In this document: positions 10,647-22,062 of the stretch, one piece after another
Layout: every line of letters begins with the position of its first letter
Numbering within the stretch: position 1 is the first letter of the stretch
NCBI RefSeq assembly: GCF_000344685.1
Contig: NW_006920417.1
Coordinates: forward strand, 1,538,836-1,602,835
Direction: 5' to 3'
Length of the DNA stretch: 64,000 nucleotides
Source of the DNA: Gloeophyllum trabeum ATCC 11539
Taxonomy: Eukaryota; Basidiomycota; Agaricomycetes; Gloeophyllales; Gloeophyllaceae
Program-made: the position numbers and the translations under genes
Notes under the pieces: model-generated
Databases searched by the model: none
Seen by the model: the letters and a program-made list of their open reading frames with translations, nothing else
What the model was told of the DNA's origin: nothing

Positions 10647-12876
10647 ATGCCAACCTACACAGGAGCGTCGGTATTCCTGCAGACCCTCGCGCGCGGCGGG
10701 GTCAAGTACGCGTTCGTCAACTGGGGTTCGGACCACCCCGCCTTCCTCGAGGACCTCGAGCGCCAGCGACAGACGAACAAGCACCCAGACGGGGACACCG
10801 AGCCGAGCATCGTGATATGTCCGAACGAGATGGTCGGCCTGAGCGCCGCGCAGGGGTACGCGAGCGTCACGGGCAAGCCGGCGGCGGTGATCGTGCACGT
10901 CGATGTCGGGACGCAGGTGAGCTGGTATCTGTTGTCGTCACGGGTGTGTGGTCGAGAAGCTGAAGGTTGAAGGCGCTGGCGGGCGCGGTGCACAATGTTG
11001 ACAGGGCCAGGGCACCGGTGTTGATTTACGCGGGTGCGTCTGCGCATAGCGCGGATGGGGAGTTGATGGGCAGCAGGAATGAATTCGTGATGTGGCTTCA
11101 GGGTAAGTGCAGACTGCAGACGGTCTGAGAGGATATTGAGGATACCCACGCAGATGTTCCGGACCAACCGGCTATCGTCCGTCAATATATGAGATACACC
11201 GGTCAAATAAACAGCGCGAAGAACGTTGATAAAATGGTCATGAGAGCATTGCAAATGTATGTGTGGAAACGCGTCAATCAGACGCGTTTACTTTCCTGAC
11301 TCGATATTCATGACACAGCGCACAGAGCGAGCCCCGAGGGCCGGTTTATCTGTGGGCTCGGAGAGAAGTAACCGAAGAAGTCGTAGAGGAGAGCTTGATG
11401 AACCGATCACCCCAGATATCCAAATGGCCGATTGTATTACCTTGCGCTCTTCCGCCTGCTGGTGCGTTCTTGCTTTTGCAGAGATCGCGCACTTGCATCA
11501 ACAGTTTCTGGTGATTGATACTAATGATCTAGCTGTCGCAACGATATCAAGTGCGCTCCTCTCGGCACAGTTTCCCTTGATAATTACCGGCCACCTGTCG
11601 CGGAACAGCCCATCCGCGATCGATCCGCTCCTAGAACTCTCCGAACTGCTCTCCATCCCGCTCTTCGCGCACTGCCCATCCACGACCAATATCCCGTACT
11701 CGCACCCGCACTTTGCCGGCCTTTCGTTCGGATATGACCCTTTCGTCCTATTGAAAAGGGCGGATGTCGTCTTGATTATCGACTGTGATATTCCCTTCAT
11801 CGAGGTGAAGGGCAACAAGCCACCGGACACGGCGCGGGTGTTCGTGATTGATGGCGGGGACGTTCTGCGAACGACAATGAACTACTGGCACGTTGATGCG
11901 GAGATCATGGCCAGATCGGACGGCGCGCTCGCACTGTCGCAACTGGTTTCTGAAGTAAAGAGACTGGACGCGGAACGGGTGCAGTCTGGCAAGCTGGGCA
12001 TCTTGGGCGGCGACGTCGTGAAAGTGCGGGGCCAGGACGTCAAGGATTGGCATAATGCCCTCATCAAGAAGTTAGACGACGCCGAGTCAACATTGCCGGC
12101 ACTTTCCTCCCAGGCGTTCTCCGCTCCCAACGTTCTGGGCACGCTCAGGAAGACATTGATGGCGCAGGACCTCCATCGAGACACTCTAGTCTTCAACGAA
12201 GGTATCTCCAATTACGTCGAGGTCTTCAACCACTTGCGGCCGGATGCACCCGTGTCGTATCCAGGCGGCGGGATGGCGATGCTCGCTCCCGGGGCCGGGG
12301 CACTAGGGTGGGCGCTGGGGAATGCTATCGGTGCTTGCATCGGAGAACGGGATGTGAGGAAACAGGGCGGGAGGGGATACAAGTGTGTGGTGGCTGTCAT
12401 GGGTGACGGGTGCTATCTATTCGGTGTCCCTGGGTCGGCGTATTGGATTGCTAGGAGATATGAAACCGTAAGCGGCCTGTGCCATCTCTAGCAGCCTGTT
12501 TGACTTCTCGCCCATAGCCTTTCTTGACTATCATCCTAAACAATGGAGGATGGAAGGTGAGTAATTCGTGCTGTCGCCTGAAATGTATTGGAACAGATTC
12601 TGATCGCCTGTGGTGCAGTCTCCCAAAGTCGCGATGCTGGGTGTGTACCCCAACGGACTGGGGTCGAGCGTCCACGGCGATCGGCTCACCGTCGGATTCG
12701 GGCCAAGCGTACCTGACTACTCCCAGATTGCCGTCGCCGCTAGTAGCGGATGGGTATATGGGCGGAAAGTAGAACGACGAGATGAACTGGAGGAGGCGAT
12801 CCGAGAAGCTGTGAGAGTGGTTGTAGAGGAGAAGCGGTGCGCTGTCCTCGATTGCGTGTTGGAGGGGATCATGTGA
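10647..12876 (+). CDS. ThDP-dependent enzyme, acetolactate synthase/2-oxoacid decarboxylase superfamily (copy A)
   Basis: Seven exons: 10647-10916, 10973-11102, 11154-11256, 11319-11461, 11533-12467, 12518-12556 and 12619-12876. They encode 625 residues in the order Pyr domain, central domain, PP domain. The cofactor-activating Glu is E61 in ICPNEMVGLSAAQGYA. The Mg/ThDP motif is GDG at about 506-508 with LNN at 534-536 (VMGDGCYLFGVPGS ... TIILNNGGWK). The superfamily decarboxylates or condenses 2-oxo acids. The exact reaction cannot be read; the N terminus (KYAFVNWGSDHPAF) differs from classical ILV2, PDC and oxalyl-CoA decarboxylases. There is no mitochondrial presequence. A second copy with the same exon lengths lies inverted at 22063-24276. 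Confidence 0.88.
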
Positions 12877-13404
12877 GGAGTGCGGAAGTAGGCTACTAGC
12901 ACTTAAGCGGAATAAGTAAATCCATAGGAGTGTGCGCAGGGCATGACTCCACATAGGCGCTCCTCAAATGAATACCAAAGTACAGACAGCACTCCCCCCG
13001 CAATGATCGTGGATCCTATTATATACCACAATGCAGCCTCTGGCCACGCATCTCGGTTACTTTTGAACGAGTTTGAGTACCTCCCGCCTGCACTTCTCGT
13101 GCAGCCTGCCGAAGCTATAGGAGGATCCGAAATAGCCAGCGATATCCCCCGCGACTGCATCTAATTGCTCAGAGAGAGTTTGAACGATATCATCGACATT
13201 GCGAGAGTTCTCCTCCAGAAGTACCTGGCCAACGGATTAAATTTTTGGCCCTGTATCGTGCACGTGTTCAGAAGGCTTACCAGGGCATTGCAGTAGAGCT
13301 TGTAGTATTGAGATGTAATGTGCAGACTGCACATGTCAAGGCTGTGGAGAGTACAAATCGACTCATCAGCGTATACCCATCATATTGGACGAGACCCCGG
13401 CCTA
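12877..13404. other. intergenic, no gene recognised
   Basis: Tail-to-tail spacer between copy A of the ThDP enzyme (plus) and the F-box-like gene (minus). Short overlapping open frames on both strands (for example 12903-13160) show no family features. Confidence 0.5.
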
Positions 13405-14575
13405 CTAAGCGGGGGAATACGGAACAAGCGCGACGCCTGCACGGTCTATCGCAGCTCGACAACGCTTGCCGCAATCCACGAAGAATTGTGCGTCCAGAGG
13501 GGTACCTGCGACGCATCTGTATCGCAATCCAGCCGATTTAAGGCCCTTGCACGTCAGATGCGCCCTGTTCCAACGATCGTATTCGACCACCCATGCCGTC
13601 ATCCGCACTGGGTCCTCTAATAGAGGTTTCATGGACGGCACGCCAGCTCTGCGGAGAGAGATATCCGTCATGCCCAGCGGTAGTACCCAGGTTAGGCGGT
13701 CGTCTATCGACCGCCGCCCGGCTCCGAAGGACGAGTGGACGGCTTGCTGCTCGGCTTTTGGGAGCGTATTCAGCACGGCCCAGCCTCGTTCCTGGCACTT
13801 GAGGGGGCGGGGTTGGAGGCCCAACCAGAGGCGCGAGCAAGTGAGAGAACGCCGGTGTTTGAAGGTGGCCGTGGGATACAACGAGTACGCTTTGTCTGCA
13901 CTGATGATGTTGAGCAGGCACGCTGAATGATTGTAATGGTGCTGATAAGTCAAAACAGCTTGTATGGTAAAGGGACGTACTGGAGTTGAAGCTAAGGACG
14001 ATCTCCATTGGGGAGGTACAGGCGATCACGACTTGGATCCTTTGCCCATCGCTTCTCCTCTTTAAGTCAATAAATTCACGGACGCCGAACCAGGTGAGGT
14101 GCTAAATCCATTTATGTACATGCCACATCACCTCGGGATGCACCTCTATGCAACGTACCGGTTGGGGCCACGCGTTCATTACAGCGTGGATATTGGGGCC
14201 CTGGCAAGGTCTGAGGAGATAGATATAGTCATCTTGCATGATCCACTCGCATACTTCCACAGCATGGTCTTCGTAGACGTAGAGATTGAGATCAGAGCCC
14301 CTGTAAAAAGTCCGGTCGAGGAACTGCAGGGCGCTGGACCCCGATATCAGAGTCGCAGTCCGCGCCTGGAGGCTCCGGAACGCCACGGGATCCGAGAAGT
14401 ATCGCAGCAGGTGTCGGTTTATGTCCCATATCAGCTGAGACTGGGAGCAAATGGTTGCGTGATAGGCTCGACATGTCTTCGCCACGTTATATAGTGAGGC
14501 TGGACCGCAGTGGTCGAGGACGGCAAGAAGAAGGTCGTAGTGAGATAGTAGATTGTCCCATATGCTCGCGGCCAT
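13405..14575 (-). CDS. F-box-like protein 1
   Basis: Three exons (14575-14159, 14101-13981, 13922-13405) give 351 residues. The N-terminal F-box-like helix reads NLLSHYDLLLAVLDHCGPAS followed by LYNVAKTCRAYH. Next comes the agaricomycete-typical RSLQARTATLISGSSALQFL and DLNLYVYEDHAVEVCEWIM. The C-terminal part carries ACTSPMEIVLSFNS, then across an intron CLLNIISADKAYSLYPTATF, and TWVLPLGM. The family is large in mushrooms and is presumed to supply SCF ubiquitin-ligase adaptors; the target is unknown. The first intron (57 bp) removes what would otherwise be an in-frame TAG at 14102, so the gene is intact. ATG at 14575 is chosen because the longer frame starts at GTG. Confidence 0.78.
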
Positions 14576-15642
14576 TGTAGCACCTTCGCATATCCCGTCC
14601 ACAAGCAGAGGAGGGCACTGAGAGGCGCTTCGTGGCCTTAGTATGGGGTTGTCGTGATAGTTATAGGCCTAGGACAGCACGTGTAATCCTTGAGGACGGT
14701 GAGAAACAGATGAAATGACAAGGGTTGTGAAGGGTAGAGGTCGTGAGGCATCAGAGGCATGTAGGACGGCGCCACGTTGGGATCGCGTATCCGATGTAGA
14801 AGTGACTGGGTAACTTATACAGCTGTGTATTGAATTCGTCAGGCCCCAGAGGATATGGCCAGAACCGGAGGGAGGTTGAAACAAAAGGACGATGATAGTT
14901 TGGAGGCATATGAGAGTCTCGAGATTATTGAGTCACCTGATACTGCAATATATGATAGTATCAGACTCTTCATGAATCCCGATACCCATTGCAAGTCACC
15001 GATAGCAGAGAAATATTCGTATGTTTATAACCAGGCCTAGGTATCTGATTCTCGGAGACGCTGCTCGCGCATTCAGGCCCGTGAGTCACAGACAAGACGA
15101 ACCAGAGTCGGCATAAGGGATGTACTGACCTGAACGAATGCTCACCTTCATCGTATAGATTCGTAAAGTGCCTACTGCACGCTCAGCATTGCTTGTGAGC
15201 CGTACTGCCAGTTTGCGACAGTACTCGCCGCTCTCAGTAGGACCTGGGCGATGCACAACCGTACGTTTGGCGACAGTCCAATCTGTCAGTCTGTTTCTGC
15301 AGTAGCTGGTTGTTGAGTGCATTCGACGCGCTAGACACCCACATGGCCGTTGTCTTCATAGTCTATAATTCCAGCTGAAATACGTAGCGTCTATACTTAG
15401 GTACTACAGTATAAGTAGTCTGCTCCAGAGCGCAACGGCTTCGCTTCACCTCGCCGCGGTGGCGCTATCCCAAACCCACAAAGTGCGCCGTACGCACGTA
15501 TGGGTCGCCCTCCGGCATTCCGACGAGAGCCAAAAATGACCATGACTAAGGCAAACAGACTCGAGCTTGCCGTTGTCGGAGCCGGTGGTCTCTTAAGAGT
15601 GGGCGATACCAATCGGTCCGCTCGTCGACACCTTTGGCAGCC
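14576..15642. other. intergenic, no gene recognised
   Basis: About 1.07 kb between the divergently oriented F-box-like gene and the MFS gene at 15643. Presumably it holds both promoters. Small open frames (for example 14855-15040 and 15086-15322) lack recognisable features. Confidence 0.5.
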
Positions 15643-18467
15643 ATGACTGACGTTGCGGAAGCGTCTACGGCGACCCTGTCGGCGTCGCCACCGCCAGCTG
15701 ACGGCGGTAAGCGCGAACTCAAGAAGAAGCAGATAGCATTGGACCTTGGATTCCTACCGATACCGAAACGACTCAGACACGACCCAGAGAGCCCGCCCAA
15801 GTTTGGTCTGGTGCTCAATGCAACCTTCGGTTTCGCGAGCACCTTCGGTGAGCTTTCAGTTACTGGTATGCGAATGGAGAATTGAGACTGATGGATGTGT
15901 ACGCAATAGTGGTCTCAAATCTCTATTACTGTCAACCTTTGCTAAGTGAGTGGTTATTCATTGGCATGCCCTGGGGGCCGGGTAACGTCGCGGCTCGGAA
16001 GAGCATCACTCCACCCGCATGTATAGCGGCTTCGGATACCATACCCTGTCGCTCGACTACGGGCGTTTGGGAGGCGTATACGTCCACCACCAACCACGGG
16101 GAGTTGTGAAATCAACCGGCAGGCAGACTTGGATTTTGACGATTGTTCCAACTGTCTTGCCAAGCCTTGAAGCAGTCACATGTTTTTTTCGGCTTTGGCA
16201 GCGGCAATTTGAAGTTGGACTATGGCTATCTCTGCCCGACACTCTTACAGGTTTGCGCGTCCGGGGAACTATGCGTTTGCTGGTGCAGGTCCTTACTATC
16301 CACGCATCGCCCCTTCGGAGGCTTCATATTCAATGCCCAACAGTACCTTTGACACGTGCCATTCCTATTGTCATGTTATCGGCATGGCCAGGCTGGTTGC
16401 TAACTCATTCGTATAGTCGAATTCTCAAAATCCTTCAATGTATCTTACGATCGAGTATCAAAGTACGTGCTTTCTTCCCTATCATCTGCCAGAGTCTGCC
16501 ATTAGTCCCCCACCACACTCCATTGTTGAATGGATATCATGATGCACGATGCATCTTCGTTGCGGACAAGCGTGTCTTGCGAGTGGACGCAGCTGTAAGA
16601 AACGTATACAGTACCAGCTACTCGCCAATAAGCAAGAGATGCATGAGACTGAAGCACGAGTTCTGGAAGACATTGACTGCCTGTCTTGAGTGCACTATGA
16701 TGCTGCAAGGCAGCGCAGCGCTCCAATCTCGATGCATCTATTGCTTACTTGCGAGTGGGTAAGGCCCTGTTCAATCCTGGAAGAGTCACCGCCTGTGTAT
16801 CACATCGAAGATCGAGCGCGCGATGGGTGATCTACTGAAAGAGTTTGAATGAGGTTGCAATGCATATTTATCTCGAAACCAAGTGCTTGTCCCCAACGAA
16901 TGATGCATCTATGCACGAATTCTCGCAGACTCGAATCGGAGGATTAGTACCCTCAGTATGCTGACGTACACATAGCATTCCAACTCTAGTCCAGGCAGGG
17001 TGTGTCCCATAGTCCCCCCCTCCCGTCCTACCTCTAATACGACACCCTATCAGCTATGCTACTGGTCTTGTCTTAATATCACCCCTTGGCGACCTCGTCC
17101 GGCGTCGCCCGCTCATCCTCCTCCTCGTTATCCTCTCCGGCTCCCTCTCCATCGGCCTCTGCATCACAAACTCCCTCGCCGTCTTCGAAGCCCTCTGCTT
17201 CCTGGTCGGCGTCGTGACCGTCACCCCGCAGATTCTCATGCCGCTTGCGGCCGACCTCGCCCCGCCGGAGCGCAAAGCCTCCGCGATCTCCATCGTGCTC
17301 TCGGGCCTGCTCTTCGGCATCCTCATCGCGCGCGTGCTCGCGGGCATCATCGCGCAGTTCGCGTCCTGGCGCGTCGTGTACTACTTCGCCGTCGGCGTGC
17401 AGTTCCTGTGCCTCGCCATGCTCTACCTTGTGCTCCCCGACTACCCCGCGAAGAACCCGGACATGTCGTACTTTGGGATTCTGTGGACGATGGCTAAGTT
17501 TGCGGTCACAGAGCCGATCCTGATACAGACGTGCCTGATCAACGTTGCGTCGAGCGCGAATTTTACGAATTTCTGGGTGACGCTCACGTTCCTCCTGGGC
17601 GGGCCGCCCTATCATTACTCGACGTAAGCCGCTCGATAAGACATCGCGGTAGCTTATCTCACGTTACTCTAATGACATAGGGTAGATATCGGGCTGTTTG
17701 GCCTGGTAGGCATGTTCGGCGTGGCAATGGGTCCACTCATCGGCCGCCTCATCGACAGACTGGTCCCGTGGTACGCCACCCTGGTCGGAACTCTCGCGCT
17801 ATTGGTGTTCCAGTCCATACAGACGGGTGCCGGTGGAGTCAACATCGCCGCCGTCATTATTGTGTGCTTCGGCCTGGACGTGTTCAGGCAGATGCAGCAG
17901 GTCTCGTTGACCACTGTGGTGTATACGTAAGTACTACTGTGTACATATCCCAGATCGGGCTGCTGACCGACTGCATGCAGCATTGATGAGAAGGCAAGAG
18001 CGCGGCTAAACGCTGTCGTCCTCTTATCGGTTAGCTGCTCTCGAGTTGTCAGGTCTGTACGGAAGCGCCTGATATTCCATTTCTAGCTCTTCATCGGCCA
18101 AGTAATGGGCACGTCCGTCGGCACGAAAATCTTCGTCGAGCACGGCTGGCGCGCGGCATCGGGGCTCGCCATGGGCTTCCTGGGCTGGCAGCTCCTCATC
18201 CTGCTCCTCCGCGGCCCACACTGCGGCCGCTTCACGTGGTTCGGGTACGAGGGCGGCTTGGAGCCGCGCAAGGGCGTGGTGATGGAACGCAAGCGGAGAG
18301 AGGAGGCCGAGAAGAACGGCGTTCGTGTCAATGACGATGGTAATGAACGACAGGATGAGAAGGTTGTTGAGGGTGGGCAGGAGGATAGGACGGAGAAGAG
18401 GGGCGGGGCGGAGGATCCAGGGCTGCAGGAGGATGTCAAGGAGAAGGATCCGTCACGGATGGTTTAG
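15643..18467 (+). CDS. MFS transporter (exporter-like, DHA1-type)
   Basis: Eight exons: 15643-15847, 15910-15945, 16417-16462, 16976-16999, 17054-17623, 17681-17926, 17981-18029 and 18087-18467. They give 518 residues. The cytoplasmic N terminus ends GFLPIPKRLRHDPESPPKFG, followed by LVLNATFGFASTF, VVSNLYYCQPLL, the YDRVSNIPTLVQAG stretch and the loop 2-3 motif SPLGDLVRRRPLIL. Further membrane helices follow (for example GLFGLVGMFGVAMGPLIGRL). The tail after RGPHCGRFTWFG is long, charged and hydrophilic. The class typically exports small molecules with protons; the substrate is unknown. Every splice phase fits. Introns 2 and 3 are 471 and 513 bp, far longer than the others (51-62 bp), and enclose exons of only 36, 46 and 24 nt. 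The gene converges on the second transporter. Confidence 0.85.
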
Positions 18468-18847
18468 TTCTGCTATAGATGACATGATTACGATATAGAC
18501 TGCATCGACGCTTCATGAATTCAATGTAGCCTAACGCCTGTTCTGGTTCATCGGTCCAAGGGCTGTAGCGGCGCATCTCCTGGTCGGAGCAGTCGCGCTT
18601 GATCCGCGGTGAAACCTGAAGCAGGAAGGGAATAATGAGACTGGCAACATCTACATACCGTACGTCATTTCTCTACGGCAATTTTTGACTAAGTCTACGA
18701 TGCCAAAGCAATCACAAGACAGCTATAGGGCGGGTATGTTAATTAACTAATAAGAGATACGAGACAATAAAAATACAGGGTAACGTGAGCATATAATATC
18801 ATATAGTACAGATGTGATATGCTAAATGGAAGGGCTAAAATGTTGTG
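18468..18847. other. AT-rich spacer between convergent transporter genes
   Basis: 380 bp between the stop codons of the two convergent MFS genes. It contains TTAATTAACTAAT and other AT-rich stretches, consistent with 3' processing on both strands. No coding signal. Confidence 0.5.
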
Positions 18848-20509
18848 TTATACTTGGGCACACACGCGTCGGTCGATCTTCAGCTTCGAGCACAGGATAA
18901 TGAGCGAGCCGACGACGAGAGTGACGCCGGACAGGATGGTCATAGGTATGTACGAGCCATGCGCTCTTGCGAGCAAGGCACCAGCAGCAGGACCACCGAA
19001 GAGCGATCTACAGGAAAAAAACCAGTCAGTTCTCGGTCGCCTCTTCCACGAACAGTGAAACCTACGGTAACGAGACCAGTGTATACAACATCCCAATCCT
19101 CGTCCCAACCTGGCTCATCTCCGAAATCTGCGCGACGCAGGGATTGATGCCCGATATAAAAGCACCCGAGAAGAACCCGTACAAGAACGCGAATGCGACG
19201 AGCGCGCCACGCGTCTCCGCCGTCGTCCACAGCGCGAGGCACAGCACGCCCGACAGCAGCGCAGACGGGACAAGCAGGTTGAAGCGCCCGACCGCGTCGG
19301 AGAGGTACGCGGGGGCGATGCGTCCCAGGACGCCGCCCGCGTTCATGATCGAGAGGAGGTAGAACGAGCGGGAGATGCCGCGCGTCACGGACACGGCGTG
19401 CGCGGCGGAGTAGGACACGATGTAGAAATAGGGAATGAATATGCCTGAACAGGTGCGCGGAGTCCGATCAGTGGCTGCTGGCGGATCCGATGGGGATGGG
19501 CGCGTAGGACTCACCGAAGCAGACCAAGAAGCTCCCGAGGACGAGAAGCAGGAAAGGAGCGTCTTTCGTGATGTGACAGTCGCACCAGCGGGTGGCGGGG
19601 GTCTTCCCTGGAGAGGGTCGCCTGGAGACGAGCGCGACAGCTATGGAAGAGCAGCCGAGGCCCATGAATCCTAGGATCCGGACTGTCCATGCGAATCCTA
19701 GTCGCGGGAAGAGAGTGTCTAGCATAATCGGGTACACAATTCCGCCTGTTCAACGTCCGTCAGGATGCATGGTATCCGTTGGTCGGACTCGAACATACCT
19801 ACGCTGGACCCAGCTACTGCAATCCCAATGGCAGTCGCTCGATACCTTTTGAAATGAGTGGAGACCGAGGCAAGAGAGGGGTAGAATCTGCGTGGCTTAG
19901 CACTCTCGCTCTCCATCCCAAAGCGGAGGAGCACTCACAACATGCCGGTGCTAAGCCCGAATAAGATACCTTGGCATAGGATGAACTGATAGTATTCCGT
20001 AGAGAGGCTAGTCATCATGAGGCTAAACGAGTGTAGAAGAGCGCCGAGGACCATAACGAGTCGAGGGCCGTGGCAATCAAAGATGCGACCAATGAATCCA
20101 CCCTATACGAGCTGTAGGAAAAGAATAGACGAAGACAACAGCATAGTGGACCTACCGAGAAGAAGAATACCCATAGCTGCAGCGACCCAATCCAAGAAAT
20201 GGCGGAAGGCGAGCGGTAGAGCTGGTGATCCGCATACCAAGACTGGAACGTCCCAAACGAGCTGATCAGGCCAAAGCTGCAAAAGAGCGCAAGAAATGCG
20301 CCGAGGACGGTGAGGTAGCCTCTTAATCCGCCCTCGACGAAAGCGTCGTCTGGGTGGTGGTTGTGGTCGACAGCAGTAGGCTCCGAATCCGCGATAGATG
20401 CCGCGAAGGCAGACGCTTCTTGTGTTGTAGAAGCATTAGGGTTTCCGAGAGTAGCTCCCGCTGCGTAGCTCTTCTCGCTCAGACTCCCTTTCTCAAGGTC
20501 GGAAGACAT
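18848..20509 (-). CDS. MFS transporter, monocarboxylate-porter (MCT/MCH) type
   Basis: Six exons (20509-20156, 20102-19939, 19887-19799, 19745-19515, 19444-19066, 19007-18848) give 458 residues. The acidic N terminus is followed by GGLRGYLTVLGAFLALFCSF and GLISSFGTFQSWY, the monocarboxylate-porter opening. Next come GGFIGRIFDCHGPRLVMVLG, YPSLASVSTHFKRYRATAIG and GRIAPAYLSDAVGRFN, all typical of fungal MCH proteins. About twelve membrane helices can be traced. The family imports or exports monocarboxylates and related acids; which ones is unknown. Placed beside a ThDP enzyme acting on 2-oxo acids, a carboxylate cargo is plausible but inferred. All donor and acceptor pairs are canonical and phases sum correctly. 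Confidence 0.87.
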
Positions 20510-22062
20510 CGCGCCGTACTCTCACCGACAGACGGGGAACCAGACGCACTTGAGCCAGCGCAGCGCAGAGGGAAGAGAGTCGCAGCAATTGCAGAGGAGG
20601 GGAACCGTGTGCTGGAGCATCGCGTCTGCTTCCAGGACGTCCGCAATAAATACAGACGCAGCGTCCGCTCCGAAATGGACGGCATCGCGGATTCGGAGAA
20701 CCGTGCGCATATTTGCAACAGTGCAAGCACTTAATTGACGCTGCGAATCATTATTCGCGCCCCCGCCCCTGGCGAAATGGAAGTCGGGCACCCTTTGCAT
20801 GTAAGGTTCCCACACAGAATCGCTGCGGGACAGCCCCGGGCGGGTCGGGCGCGGGGGGACTGCGCAAGTGGGAGGGCGGCGTTTGCCAAGCTCCCTTGTC
20901 ATCGGAGGAAGCAGTGGCTTGATACATCGTCCTCAAGGATCCCTGCACGAATGCACTGCGTCAGCTACTAGTTCGTGCAGGACCCTTGCGCGACGCATCA
21001 CTGGAAATGGCAAGTGACTGGTGGTCAAAGGGGAAAGTGAGACCGAATCGAATAGAGCCGCAGGCACACGTACCTACCGAAAGAGATGGATATGCAAAGT
21101 GGGACAATAGGACGTTGATTGACAGGGCTATTCAGGCTGAGAATGTCCTGGGGGCGGTATGGGCGCTGCATCTGATGTGTGTCTATTTTAGCGCCTTCGA
21201 CAGTACAGAGGCGCGCCATGATAAACACTGAGATCTGTTCTTATTCCGCGCTTTGTGCGGCTCCAGTGATACGTTGTAATAACAGACATTTTGTGGCAAT
21301 GCGGGGTGTTGCTGGTGAGCGCGAGTCGACAATTGCAGACGCCACAGCCTGAGCAAGAGAGTCGCATCGGCAATTCCCGATTTGAGTTGTCTCAGATCTC
21401 TTTACGTTGCCTTCCACTGCAATCCAGCGCCGCGTCCACAGCCTCAAATATAAGTGCTAACGGGCTAACCAGATCCGAGGTACCCTATCTGCCCTTGCTC
21501 ATAGCTCACCACTATCCCGTATAGCATCATGTAACAGCTCGCAAATGGGACTCGAAAGCCAGATCTACATGGCTAGTTCTGAAGCACAGTCGACTCCCGC
21601 CACAATGCGGACTGAGTTTCTCAGATACCTGCCGTGAATGTGTGAAATGCCTTCAAGTACCCTGAGCATAGGTGCGTCAAGGGGACTCTACTAAATCTCG
21701 ATATTTCCGCGACCCTACGGTACAATTGACAAATGAGTACCTTATAGATGCCTCTGAAAGGCAGAGCTGACTCTGAGAATATCGGCATGCCGGGCGTGTC
21801 TTTCTGGCCTTATAGCTAATGAAACTATTACAAGGACCACACCTTGTAAGATAACAGGAGGTACACGGTAGGAGCCGTCGCATGGAAGGCATATTAGTCT
21901 TGCCGCACTCGCCATGCGCAAATTCATACCCGTCAGCCGCGAATCTTACATACTCCCCGTCTACAAGGATACTCAGTATGCTCAGGAGATACGCCGCGAG
22001 CCGCAAGGGGATCTCTGGGGTCCCTGGCTTCAACATGGATAACAGGGCACCGACCTCTTCGT
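20510..22062. other. intergenic, promoter side of the monocarboxylate-type transporter
   Basis: 1.55 kb between the transporter start (minus strand) and the stop of ThDP copy B (minus strand). Several overlapping open frames of 60-130 codons occur on both strands (for example 20522-20902 and 21677-22066), but none shows family features. Confidence 0.5.

Noticed and set aside
14102..14104. In-frame TAG in the F-box-like gene 1, suggesting a pseudogene
   Set aside because: It lies inside a 57 bp intron (14102-14158) with GTACGT and TTTAG ends in phase 0; splicing gives a normal family-like protein.
17000..17497. 165-codon His/Pro/Arg-rich open frame on the plus strand
   Set aside because: Out-of-frame reading of MFS exon 5; the correct frame gives membrane helices and the GDLVRRR motif.
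15643..20509. The two MFS genes as an inverted duplicate, mirroring the ThDP pair
   Set aside because: They belong to different MFS groups (exporter-like with a GDLVRRR loop against monocarboxylate-porter type) and have different exon structures, so only the ThDP genes are paralogues.
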